In this document: piece after piece, positions 1 through 6,826 of the stretch
Position numbering within the stretch: position 1 is the stretch's first letter
Layout: each line of letters begins with the position of its first letter
Source: Anaerolineales bacterium
GTDB lineage: Bacteria > Chloroflexota > Anaerolineae > Anaerolineales > E44-bin32
Direction: 5' to 3'
Length of the DNA stretch: 12,112 bases
Assembly: GCA_011772595.1 (NCBI GenBank)
Contig: WVZH01000432.1
Location: 82,714-94,825 of the forward strand
Notes under the pieces: generated by a model
Database searches by the model: none
Told to the model about the DNA's origin: nothing
The model's input: the letters and a program-made list of their open reading frames with translations, nothing else
Program-made: the position numbers and the translations under genes

Positions 1-2
1 TG

Positions 3-25
3 TGCCTGCGCCACAGGTGCAGGCA
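3..25. repeat. Inverted repeat (hairpin) at window edge
   Basis: A 7-base perfect inverted repeat, TGCCTGC at 3-9 and GCAGGCA at 19-25, with a 9-base loop. No T-run follows on the + strand, so it is not a standard intrinsic terminator in that direction. It may belong to the 3' end of a gene lying before the window. Its role is unknown. Confidence 0.35.
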
Positions 26-70
26 GGATATAGCTTGAGATGACATGCGCAAGTGGTTTCCTCCGCAAAT

Positions 71-107
71 GTCGTTCTGAGGATCCTTCGCCTGCGCTCA
101 GGATAAA
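71..107. repeat. Dispersed intergenic repeat-like segment
   Basis: The segment has the form GTCgTTCTGAGGATCC followed by TTCGCCTGCGCTCAGGAT. CTGAG at 77-81 and CTCAG at 97-101 form an inverted repeat. It resembles the widespread short intergenic elements of the type 'GTCATTCTGAGCGAAGCGAAGAATC' that recur many times in some Chloroflexota and other genomes. Only one copy is visible here, so the repeat status rests on remembered pattern and not on a second copy in this window. The rest of 1-230 shows no gene or other signal. Confidence 0.35.
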
Positions 108-234
108 CCCCAGTCCGAGGTTTCTCGTTCTCCCGACAAGCTTGAAATACATGAGGAACAGGATCCACCGATCATGAGGGACGCATCTTCTGGCCAGAAT
201 AGCTCGGATGTTAATAGATCTCCTATGTCTGGTC

Positions 235-264
235 TATGATTTTCTAATGCGTGGAAGGTATGAT
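235..264 (+). promoter_or_regulatory. Possible promoter of the Hsp20 gene
   Basis: A TATGAT hexamer at 259-264 matches the -10 consensus in five of six positions and lies 45 bases before the Hsp20 start codon. The matching -35 region (236-241, ATGATT) is weak. A second TATGAT occurs at 235-240. I see no CIRCE element (TTAGCACTC-N9-GAGTGCTAA), so HrcA control is not supported. Confidence 0.3.
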
Positions 265-308
265 CTGCATAAGTCTTTTGAGACGTTTGTATATCGGGAG
301 GTAAACCG

Positions 309-698
309 ATGATGAATTACTATTTGGTTCCAAGGATACGCCGTGGCTATCGACCCGTAGGATTCAACGGTGGTCGTCGACTACCCGTGGATATTCATGC
401 CGATTCTGAGGCCTACGTGATCACTGCCGATGTCCCAGGTTTAAAGGCTGAGGACATTCGCATCGACATTCTCGACGACGTGGTTACGCTGCGAGGGGAG
501 TTTAAATCGGAAGTGAATGGGGACGGCAAGTACCTGTTGCGCGAGCTCCATTACGGCGAATTCACCCGTAGCCTGCGCCTTCCAGTTCCGCTCGACCCTG
601 AGAACGCTGAGGCGAACGTGGAAGACGGTGTGTTGACGGTGCGTATCCCCAAGGCTGAAGAAGCGCGGCCTAAGGAAATCAAAGTCAACGCTCGCTAA
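309..698 (+). CDS. Small heat-shock protein, Hsp20/alpha-crystallin family
   Basis: A 129-residue small heat-shock protein, a cytoplasmic ATP-independent holdase that binds unfolding proteins until Hsp70 machinery takes over. The alpha-crystallin domain spans about residues 24-115. It starts with a short basic N-terminal arm and contains the family hallmarks A-D-V-P-G-L (40-45) and D-G-V-L-T-V (106-111). The C-terminal tail carries an I-x-V motif (I124-K-V126), the usual anchor for oligomer assembly. Length is typical for bacterial members. GGGAGG at 296-301 lies 7 bases before the first ATG; a second ATG at 312 would also be served. The gene stands alone and is closed by a terminator. A DnaJ-like gene further along the window fits a shared proteostasis theme, though on the other strand and under its own promoter. 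Family assignment is firm; the specific symbol is not. Confidence 0.95.
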   Translation: MMNYYLVPRIRRGYRPVGFNGGRRLPVDIHADSEAYVITADVPGLKAEDIRIDILDDVVTLRGEFKSEVNGDGKYLLRELHYGEFTRSLRLPVPLDPENAEANVEDGVLTVRIPKAEEARPKEIKVNAR

Positions 699-722
699 AG
701 GGGGAGGTACCAGCTGAGGTAC

Positions 723-754
723 AATGGGCGACAACTGTCGCCCGTTTTCTTTCT
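723..754 (+). terminator. Intrinsic terminator after Hsp20
   Basis: A perfect 7-base stem, GGGCGAC at 726-732 and GTCGCCC at 737-743, has a 4-base loop (AACT). It is followed at once by GTTTTCTTTCT. It begins about 25 bases after the Hsp20 stop codon, so the Hsp20 transcript is probably monocistronic. Confidence 0.85.
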
Positions 755-1385
755 GGGATGAGTATGTTCCCGATTCGCGATGCAGTGCGACCATGGTTCC
801 CGCCGATCGCTAGCCTTGACTTGATCGCCATCAATGTTTTCATATTTCTGGTCGAGATCTCATTGGGAACCGGGCAATTCGTCCGGTGACATTGATTGGT
901 AGATCCGCAAGTGTGGCTTCATCCTCAGGTATGTGCTATAGCGAATGTTGGCACGACCCCGAGGCATCCGGCGCGCGTGGTATCTAGGTGAGTGCCGGCC
1001 ATGGAGGTGAGTCAACTTCTGGTCGACAGAAGGGTATGACATGCATCTTTTGCGCCCTTTGGAATTTCATCATACTATTCTTTCTCCAACCGATCACCCA
1101 TCCGCACGGATTGGGAGCAGTGCGCAGGTAATCATTACCACGCGATGAGACTACTAAAGGAACCGGAAGTGTCAGAAGTGGTTTGTGAGTATGGTGTTCT
1201 GTATCCGCTGATAACACGGGCACCGTCCCTCAGCACGAGTTCTCCCCACGCTCCTCGCGCTGGGATGGTCTTCTCAGCCCGGAGGTGTGTAGAAACTTTG
1301 AGGGGTTAGATGGCAAGCCCGCTGTGCCCACATGAGCACATGGTTTCGTGAGAATCCTAGCCGGGATGGAAAAGGGAAGGGAGCG
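755..1385. other. Long intergenic region with no supported gene
   Basis: About 630 bases between the Hsp20 terminator and the membrane coiled-coil operon. Open frames here are short, have no recognisable domains and overlap one another. Visible signals are weak: a 7-base stem with one G-U pair at 869-875/881-887, a TTGACT at 816-821 followed by CATATT at 841-846 (spacer 19, too long to trust), and a mismatched hairpin at 1233-1262. The operon promoter should lie in the last part, but I cannot place it with confidence. The stretch may be regulatory or a decayed gene. Confidence 0.5.
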
Positions 1386-2234
1386 ATGTCTGAAGAAGAC
1401 GTGATGACGGTAAACCCCAATCTCGCAGATATCGAGATGATAACCAGGCTGCCAGGCGTCGGAGAAGCTCTGGCGCGGCGCATACTCGAAGGTCGCCCAT
1501 ATGGCGAAGAAGCAGACCTTTTGCGCGTCTCGGGCATAGGTAAAGCGACGCTGGCGCGATTGTCTCCCCACCTGACTTTCGGTGAGGAGCCGGTGCTTGT
1601 AGACGAGATTGAAGAGCAGCCGGTGACAGAGGCAATGGTCGAACCAGAATCCGATACCCTCGAAGAAAAACTTGATGAGCAAGCCGTAATACCCGAAGAG
1701 ATGAGTGAGCCGGAGTTGAAAGTTCGCCCAACACGCGTGGCAGCCAGGCGGCGGAGCGCGCGGTCTTCGCTCATCGATATCCGAGAGCCGGTATGGTTCG
1801 TGCTCGGGACGACGGTGATCGCTGTGGTCCTTTCCATTCTGTTCACCCTTGCGATCTTAGGGGGGATAAATCGGACGCTGGATGTTGGAGAACATCAAGC
1901 AGTACGCCAATTGGAAAGCGATATCGTTGATTTACGTGTCGAAGTCCAGGATATGAATTCACGCATGGAAGCCCTCGGACGTCGGATGGAGGCGGTGGAG
2001 GGATTGAGTGGCCGGGTGCAGATCGTCGAGGATGAATTCGGCGCCCTGCAAGATCGGGTCTCGAAGTCGCTTGACGAGATGGCGGCTGTGCGCGTTCTGG
2101 TACAGGATCTGGAGACAGAGGTTGAAAGGTTGTCGCAAGCCTATGGGCGGTTTGATGCGTTTCTCGAAGGCTTGCGTCAGCTTCTGGGCACGTTGACAAC
2201 GGGAATCCAGCCTGAGACTCCCACACAACCGTGA
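1386..2234 (+). CDS. Helix-hairpin-helix, single-pass membrane coiled-coil protein
   Basis: A 282-residue protein of unknown function. Residues about 10-64 form a tandem helix-hairpin-helix unit with L-P-G-V-G-E-A and V-S-G-I-G-K-A turns, like the ComEA/UvrC-type fold that usually binds DNA non-specifically. An acidic linker rich in Glu and Pro follows (about 65-112), then a very basic patch (R-A-A-R-R-R-S-A-R, about 117-126). One strong transmembrane helix covers about 136-160, and a coiled coil runs from about 169 to 267. By the positive-inside rule the HHH end is cytoplasmic and the coiled coil extracytoplasmic; this topology is inferred. I start it at 1386 because AGGGAAGGGAG directly precedes that ATG. 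An upstream in-frame ATG at 1332 would add 18 residues with no ribosome site. It is the first gene of a three-gene operon. Confidence 0.85.
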   Translation: MSEEDVMTVNPNLADIEMITRLPGVGEALARRILEGRPYGEEADLLRVSGIGKATLARLSPHLTFGEEPVLVDEIEEQPVTEAMVEPESDTLEEKLDEQAVIPEEMSEPELKVRPTRVAARRRSARSSLIDIREPVWFVLGTTVIAVVLSILFTLAILGGINRTLDVGEHQAVRQLESDIVDLRVEVQDMNSRMEALGRRMEAVEGLSGRVQIVEDEFGALQDRVSKSLDEMAAVRVLVQDLETEVERLSQAYGRFDAFLEGLRQLLGTLTTGIQPETPTQP

Positions 2235-2245
2235 TGGAGGGCAGC

Positions 2246-3091
2246 ATGGACACCGATATGGAGAATTACGAAAATGAGGATATCGAGCAGGAACCTACCG
2301 GCTGCCAACGCGTTAGTGCACTTCTTCTGCGGTTCCTGGTCGTCATAACACTGGGGGTTGTGCTCGGTGCAGGCGCTTATTACGGGGTGCCAAGATTATA
2401 CAGGGACTTTATTGCGCCCACACAGGAAAACCAGCAGCGCATCGCCGATTTGGAGACAACGCTGACAAGGGAAAAAGAGACCGTTGGAAAACAAATTTCC
2501 CAAGTGGGAGATCGTCTGGCCGACATTGAAGGGCGCTTAGCAAAACAGGGTGAGGACCTTGCTGGTGTACAAGCCGTTGTGGAAGGTTTGCGCAACGTTC
2601 AATTGGAGCATGCGGACGAAATTTCCGGACTGGAGACTATGGCAGACAGTTTGGCGGGCCTGGAGACTGATTTCAAAGAGATGGAGGACCGGTTGGGAGA
2701 GTTGGAGGTCAGTCTCTCCGAGTTGGAAATTCCTGCTGGACGAATCGGGCAGCAGCTACAATTGATCCGGGCCATGACTTTGCTTGCAAGGGCTCGTGTT
2801 TCGTTGCTCCAGGATAACCTAGGCCTGGCCGCTGCAGATATCGAAGCGGCCTCGGACGTGCTGGCCGAGATGATTGATGCCGGCACGGAGGAGGATAGCT
2901 CGATCTTGAGTCCGATATTAACGCGCCTTGAACTTGCGCTAGAGGATATACGTGTTTCACCCGTAATCGCTGCAGATGACCTAGAGATCGCCTGGAAGCT
3001 CTTGGTTGAGGCCACAAGTCCTGAGACAGGGGGTGTCCAATCTGATCCAGGTGATATGATTCTTGAGGAGGGTAGTAATGAAACAGAATGA
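2246..3091 (+). CDS. Membrane-anchored coiled-coil protein, HemX/mitofilin-like pattern
   Basis: A 281-residue protein with no firm family. It has an acidic N-terminal tail (about 1-20), one transmembrane helix (about 25-47, rich in Leu, Val, Gly), and a coiled coil over about 60-163 with repeated heptads such as I-A-D-L-E and L-A-G-L-E. The C-terminal helical part begins at about 170 with L-I-R-A-M-T-L-L-A-R-A-R-V and A-A-D-I-E-A-A-S-D-V-L-A. That pattern recalls the C-terminal region of HemX and mitofilin/Mic60 proteins, where helical repeats follow a coiled coil; the likeness is by eye only. GGAGG at 2236-2240 lies 5 bases before the chosen ATG. An ATG at 2234 overlaps the previous stop codon but lacks its own ribosome site. 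The gap to the upstream gene is 11 bases, and the end overlaps the next gene. Confidence 0.85.
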   Translation: MDTDMENYENEDIEQEPTGCQRVSALLLRFLVVITLGVVLGAGAYYGVPRLYRDFIAPTQENQQRIADLETTLTREKETVGKQISQVGDRLADIEGRLAKQGEDLAGVQAVVEGLRNVQLEHADEISGLETMADSLAGLETDFKEMEDRLGELEVSLSELEIPAGRIGQQLQLIRAMTLLARARVSLLQDNLGLAAADIEAASDVLAEMIDAGTEEDSSILSPILTRLELALEDIRVSPVIAADDLEIAWKLLVEATSPETGGVQSDPGDMILEEGSNETE

Positions 3092-3734
3092 CGAACAAAT
3101 GCAGGAGGCGTCCGCGGAGTTCGAACGTGATATGGAAGTGGCTGACATCCTTGATCGGCCCGAGACCATGGAGGCGGAACCTATCGAGGATGTGCCTCGC
3201 CCACCAAGCAGGCTCAGCCGTTTTTTCCGTAGGGTTCTGCTGTGGTCCGTGGGATTGATTGGTGTTTTTGCCTTGGGCGTGGGCGCAACTTGGGTCACAC
3301 AGGTGAGTCGCCTGCAGGACGAGCGAAGAGCGCTATTAGATCGAGTCGACGCGTTGCAGGCTGAGAGCACCGCGGCTTTAGAGGCATTACGTGCTGAACA
3401 CAGCGCGGAGATTGAAGCGATCCAGAAGGACATTGACGACGCCAACCTGCACATTCAATTGGTCAACGCTCTGGTCGATGTATCTTCGGCGCGCGTGGCT
3501 CTGGGCCAAGAGGACATTGTAGGCGTTAGAGCGGCTTTGGCAGGGACGGATGAACGACTGGCGACGCTACAGAAAGAGCTGGGTCCCGATGGAACATCGG
3601 CCGTTCAGGCGCTGCGGGATCAGTTATCCTCGGTGTTGGGTGCTCTTGGGGAAGACCCTACTTTGACAGATCAGGAACTTGAGCGCTTGATCGCCAACCT
3701 GCTTGCCCTGGAACGATCTGTCTTTAGCGAGTAA
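3078..3734 (+). CDS. Membrane-anchored coiled-coil protein, paralogue of the preceding gene
   Basis: A 218-residue protein of unknown function with the same layout as its upstream neighbour. It has an acidic tail (about 1-40), a basic stretch before one transmembrane helix (about 53-75), a shorter coiled coil (about 76-120), and a helical C-terminal part. The last begins L-V-N-A-L-V-D-V-S-S-A-R-V-A-L and continues V-R-A-A-L-A-G-T-D-E-R-L-A. The spacing of the A-R-V helix and the following A-A-x-x helix matches the upstream protein, which suggests duplication and divergence. GAGGAGGG at 3065-3072 lies 5 bases before the ATG, inside the upstream gene. The two genes overlap by 14 bases, so translational coupling is likely. 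It ends the operon just before a two-way terminator. Confidence 0.85.
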   Translation: MKQNDEQMQEASAEFERDMEVADILDRPETMEAEPIEDVPRPPSRLSRFFRRVLLWSVGLIGVFALGVGATWVTQVSRLQDERRALLDRVDALQAESTAALEALRAEHSAEIEAIQKDIDDANLHIQLVNALVDVSSARVALGQEDIVGVRAALAGTDERLATLQKELGPDGTSAVQALRDQLSSVLGALGEDPTLTDQELERLIANLLALERSVFSE

Positions 3735-3760
3735 CAGAAGGCGATCTCCCTTCGCATGAA

Positions 3761-3800
3761 AAAGATCCGTTGGGCCGTTTGCTCAGCGGCTCTTTCTTTT
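3761..3800. terminator. Bidirectional terminator between convergent genes
   Basis: The 9-base stem CCGTTGGGC at 3767-3775 pairs with GCTCAGCGG at 3781-3789 (two G-U pairs) around the loop CGTTT. An outer AAAGA/TCTTT stem of 5 bases extends it past one mismatch. CTTTT follows on the + strand and TCTTTTTC on the - strand, so it can end both the coiled-coil operon and the NUDIX transcript. Confidence 0.8.
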
Positions 3801-3813
3801 CGAGTGGCCGGCG

Positions 3814-4302
3814 TTATTTCTGTGCGCGTTTCAACCGGCGGACGACCTCACGATCGGTGGGAAATATCAAATCAGGAAGAATGTCTAGTGGGTAAGGGCG
3901 CAGCTCAACGAGATCTCCTCCAGCTCGTAGATTATCGAGGTCTCTGGCGCGGCCTCTATACCAGACGCCAACGGTATGATGTTCGGGATCATGGAAGTTC
4001 GACATGACTGTAAATAGCTCAAGGGATTCAACCTTCACCCCCATTTCTTCCTCGGCTTCGCGGATCGCAGCTTGTTCGATGCTTTCGTCCCACTCAACAT
4101 GCCCACATGGGATGCACCAACCCCCACTGCGCCGACGTCCGAGCCAAAGCCCTTCCTCGGTCTGTAAGATGACAGCGACCCCGACGGTTGGATTTTGGTA
4201 GTACACCCATTGGCAGGAAGGGCACCGCTTTCGGACACGCTCTCCCTGTTCATAGGGTTCCAGTTCCGTGGCACAGTGTGGACAGAAACGATAGGGCTCC
4301 AA
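3814..4302 (-). CDS. NUDIX hydrolase with N-terminal zinc ribbon
   Basis: A 162-residue hydrolase of nucleoside diphosphates linked to another moiety. The NUDIX box is complete at residues 67-89 and fits G-x5-E-x7-R-E-U-x-E-E-x-G-U: G67, E73, R81-E82, E84-E85 and G88. These residues coordinate the catalytic metal. The N-terminus has two C-P-x-C knuckles (C7/C10 and C27/C30), a likely zinc ribbon like that before the NUDIX domain of NADH pyrophosphatases. The SQPWPFPxS signature of NudC is absent, so I do not call it NudC; the substrate is unknown. The start codon is TTG, since an in-frame TAG lies 12 bases upstream and the ORF then begins almost at the zinc ribbon. AGGA lies 10 bases before it. 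It is the last gene of the - strand set, 71 bases after the release-factor gene. Confidence 0.92.
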   Translation of the reverse strand: MEPYRFCPHCATELEPYEQGERVRKRCPSCQWVYYQNPTVGVAVILQTEEGLWLGRRRSGGWCIPCGHVEWDESIEQAAIREAEEEMGVKVESLELFTVMSNFHDPEHHTVGVWYRGRARDLDNLRAGGDLVELRPYPLDILPDLIFPTDREVVRRLKRAQK

Positions 4303-4325
4303 AGATATAAGTTCCTAGCACCGCT

Positions 4326-4349
4326 CAGAAAGAGGGGCGATCTCCCCCC
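4326..4349 (-). terminator. Possible weak terminator or attenuator before the NUDIX gene
   Basis: Read on the - strand, GGGG and CCCC arms surround an 8-base loop and are followed by TCTTTCTG. The stem is short, so this could let part of the transcription from the upstream genes pass into the NUDIX gene. Confidence 0.3.
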
Positions 4350-4373
4350 AAGTTTGGGTTCGCCAACGTGCAT

Positions 4374-5480
4374 TTAGTAACGCAGCAAAGCGGCGATACT
4401 GCCTGCCTTTATCAGATCCGGATTGTCGTGCAGGACCTCGACTTCCCCGCCATCAGAAAGGACCTTGCGTACTGCGAGTTCGACGGCGTCCTCGATTTCT
4501 TCGATAACGCTTTCGCAGAAAGGACAATTCTCCAGTTCTTGTGCGGTGATGAAACCGCAACCTCTGCAGCGGTATCCTGGAGCGCGGTATCCCTCACTGA
4601 TCACCAAGGTTTGCACATTCCCGGCATGGACAGCGCTCAACGTGTCGTCTAGCCGGATGACGCCTTCACGGCCCTTCGCAGCGGCAGTGACGACAGTATC
4701 TACGAGGCGCGATTCCCGCCGCCGCTCGAATTTACGGACGACTTCTATGGCTTTTTCGAGTACCTGGGCGTGTCCGCTGGTCATCTCTATTGGGAAGTTA
4801 CCCATCACGAGGCTGCGCCACGTTTTTGGAAGTAACTCAACGAAGCGCGCTACGTTGGCTTCTGTACCGCCGATCAAGACCCGGCGCACTCGATTCTCTT
4901 TGAAGAAGTGAGCTGCAAATTTAGCCGCCTCCTTCAGGTTGCGCTCAGCAACTTCTTCAGCATAACGCGTTTGCCCGGCTGATCCGCCACGCCTCCCCGC
5001 GGCCTGTGAGCCCCCGCCGAGTTTGGTATGGCGCACAGCCTCGCCGATGGTCCCTTCTTGCTCTCTTAATTCGCCGAGGTGGAAATGGAAGAGTCTGGCG
5101 CCTTGTTTATCCACCAGTGCCACACCATAGTTGCCGAAACTGTCGAACAGATGGGCCAGCGGTTTGACGTAGGGACGATTGAGGCGACGCGCTCTACTTC
5201 GAAGTGGAAGAGAGAGCGGGAAGGTGCGGAAGAATCCTTCTTTAGCGCATGAGAAAATTGCTAAGCTTCTTCCAGACCAATCATATTCATGTTGGATAAA
5301 GCGCAGGATGGCCTCGGTATCGTCGGCAGCGTCATCTTCGAAGTCTTTGAGCATCTGCCGCAGGTGCAACCTGTAGGCGTCCGCGGATCTTGAGGAGGGG
5401 TCCACGTTCAAGTAAACACTCAAGACGGGGTGTTGAGTCTTTAAATTGATCAAGGCCTTCATGTCCCGATCCGTTAGCAT
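4374..5480 (-). CDS. Bacterial eRF1-related release factor (baeRF/Vms1-like), zinc-ribbon type
   Basis: A 368-residue protein of the archaeo-eukaryotic release-factor superfamily as found in bacteria (baeRF/VLRF1 groups, probably baeRF family 10). The N-terminal part starts with L-S-V-Y-L-N-V-D-P (about 20-28), typical of these proteins. The middle domain carries a Gly-rich loop G-G-G-S-Q (155-159) followed by G-R-R-G-G-S-A-G-Q (162-170) and then an R-Y-A-E-E helix. This resembles the modified GGQ loop of Vms1/ANKZF1, which cleaves peptidyl-tRNA on stalled ribosomes. The C-terminal part has C305-x2-C308 and C319-x2-C322, a zinc ribbon, before an eRF1-like tail ending L-I-K-A-G-S-I-A-A-L-L-R-Y. 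The ATG at 5480 is preceded by GGAGG with 5 bases between. Earlier in-frame starts (TTG at 5513, ATG at 5492) lack this. Ribosome rescue is inferred, not shown. Confidence 0.85.
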   Translation of the reverse strand: MLTDRDMKALINLKTQHPVLSVYLNVDPSSRSADAYRLHLRQMLKDFEDDAADDTEAILRFIQHEYDWSGRSLAIFSCAKEGFFRTFPLSLPLRSRARRLNRPYVKPLAHLFDSFGNYGVALVDKQGARLFHFHLGELREQEGTIGEAVRHTKLGGGSQAAGRRGGSAGQTRYAEEVAERNLKEAAKFAAHFFKENRVRRVLIGGTEANVARFVELLPKTWRSLVMGNFPIEMTSGHAQVLEKAIEVVRKFERRRESRLVDTVVTAAAKGREGVIRLDDTLSAVHAGNVQTLVISEGYRAPGYRCRGCGFITAQELENCPFCESVIEEIEDAVELAVRKVLSDGGEVEVLHDNPDLIKAGSIAALLRY

Positions 5481-5533
5481 GGCAACCTCCATAACTCCAT
5501 GATCGGAAATCAACGCAATTGGCGACTATGGGT

Positions 5534-6730
5534 TTAGGGGCGCGCCCCAATCGTCAATTGAACGTCGACGTATTCCCCGTTGCGTAGCACAGACAGGGTC
5601 ACGGTCTGACCAACTTCGGTATGGTTTAGTAGATAGGTCAGCAATTCGGAGAAGCGGCGTACCGCATGGTTGTCGATTGCAATTATTAGATCACCCCCAC
5701 CGATAAGACCCGATTCGTTACAATCTCCTGCACCACGAAGGCCTGCCTCGTCGGCAGGGCTCCCAGGTGTCACGCATGTTACATATGCACCAAGGGCGTT
5801 GGAAGGTAGCCCCAACAACTCGATCGTCCTGAGGTTCCATTCGCTAAGGCTGGAAATTCCCAGATATGGGTATTCGTATTCGCCTACGGAGATGAGAGAT
5901 GGCAAGACGCGGCGAACGATGTTGATCGGAATGGCGAAGCCGACGCCTGTGTTTGCGGCGTCGCCGCCGACCGTGAATGTCTCCGTACGAATGGCCCTAT
6001 TAACACCGATGACTTCGCCTTGCATGTTGATCAAAGGTCCGCCAGAGTTGCCGGGATTGATTGCGGCGTCGGTCTGGATGATATCCCCTGCTGAGAAGAA
6101 TGAGCCGCCGGGTGCGGGATTGATCGATTCCAGGGTACGGCCTTTCGCGGAGATGATCCCGATGGTCATCGTGCCCTCGAATCCGAAGGGGTTCCCGATC
6201 GCAACGACCAGTTCGCCTACCTGGACTTGATCAGAATCACCCAGCGGTAAAGGGACAAGTGACTCTTCTGGGACGTCGACCTTGAGGACTGCTAAGTCGG
6301 AGTCTGGATCAGTTCCCACTAATTCAGCCCACGCCTTCAGCCCTGAAGGGAAGTCGACTTCGATTGCTGAAGCGCCGTCGATAACGTGCTGATTGGTAAC
6401 AATGTATCCGGCTTTATCCACAACAAAGCCGGAACCCTGACCACTAGGGATGGAGTCTTCTGCATCGGGACCAATGCCCGAAAAGGTCCAAATCGCTACC
6501 ACTCCGGGATTCACGCGCGTGTAAAGACCCGCGAGATCTCCTTCATCGAAAATAACCTGACCGTTGATGGAGGACACCCCCGGTGGGCTGGAAAAGGTAG
6601 GCACGGATTGAATCGCGGGTCGTGATGCCTGTGTGGGCGCTGCATTCTGAATAAAAGTCGGCAATGAAGTACATGCAAGCGCAGTAAGTACTAACGCGAT
6701 AACGACAGCTATTCCACTTCTATGTCTCAT
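5534..6730 (-). CDS. HtrA/DegP-like serine protease with PDZ domain, putative lipoprotein
   Basis: A 398-residue trypsin-fold protease of envelope quality control. The N-terminus is a signal sequence (charged M-R-H-R-S, hydrophobic 7-19) with A-L-A-C at 17-20. This is a plausible but non-canonical lipobox, so it may be lipid-anchored at C20 on the outside of the membrane. A low-complexity linker follows to about 50. The protease domain spans about 65-282 with the full triad: H115 in T-N-Q-H-V, D145 in D-S-D-L-A-V-L, and S229 in G-N-S-G-G-P-L. A single PDZ domain covers about 287-394. It contains an insert with C319 and C337 that breaks the usual G-L-x-x-G-D stretch. AAGGG lies 8 bases before the ATG. 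It sits 96 bases downstream of dnaJ and 53 bases before the release-factor gene, on the same strand. Confidence 0.93.
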   Translation of the reverse strand: MRHRSGIAVVIALVLTALACTSLPTFIQNAAPTQASRPAIQSVPTFSSPPGVSSINGQVIFDEGDLAGLYTRVNPGVVAIWTFSGIGPDAEDSIPSGQGSGFVVDKAGYIVTNQHVIDGASAIEVDFPSGLKAWAELVGTDPDSDLAVLKVDVPEESLVPLPLGDSDQVQVGELVVAIGNPFGFEGTMTIGIISAKGRTLESINPAPGGSFFSAGDIIQTDAAINPGNSGGPLINMQGEVIGVNRAIRTETFTVGGDAANTGVGFAIPINIVRRVLPSLISVGEYEYPYLGISSLSEWNLRTIELLGLPSNALGAYVTCVTPGSPADEAGLRGAGDCNESGLIGGGDLIIAIDNHAVRRFSELLTYLLNHTEVGQTVTLSVLRNGEYVDVQLTIGARP

Positions 6731-6826
6731 TGGAACTACCCTTCAAGATAAGATGAACCTGAATGCCAGGACGATTTGGTCGCGTCAGATCGTTGGCCCC
6801 GGTTCAGCCGATTTAGAAAAGTTTGA

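Noticed and set aside
1041..1148. A 35-codon + strand frame with AAGGG upstream.
   Set aside because: Its composition has no recognisable domain or membrane pattern, and there is no context to support it.
1310..1351. A 13-codon frame with GAGGGG four bases upstream, just before the membrane operon.
   Set aside because: It is too short to judge, shows no regulatory codon pattern, and such frames are expected by chance.
1230..1846. Long - strand open frames (150 and 190 codons) opposite the HHH gene.
   Set aside because: They are low-complexity Ser/Arg-rich shadows of a + strand gene that has a clear domain, transmembrane helix and ribosome site.
5537..5548. A 12-base perfect palindrome (GGGGCGCGCCCC) at the end of the HtrA gene.
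   Set aside because: It has no loop, no T-run, and encodes the last residues of the protease, so it is probably coincidental.
5670..6230. A 186-codon + strand frame opposite the HtrA gene.
   Set aside because: The - strand frame contains the complete protease triad and PDZ domain; this one is a Pro/Ser-rich mirror frame.
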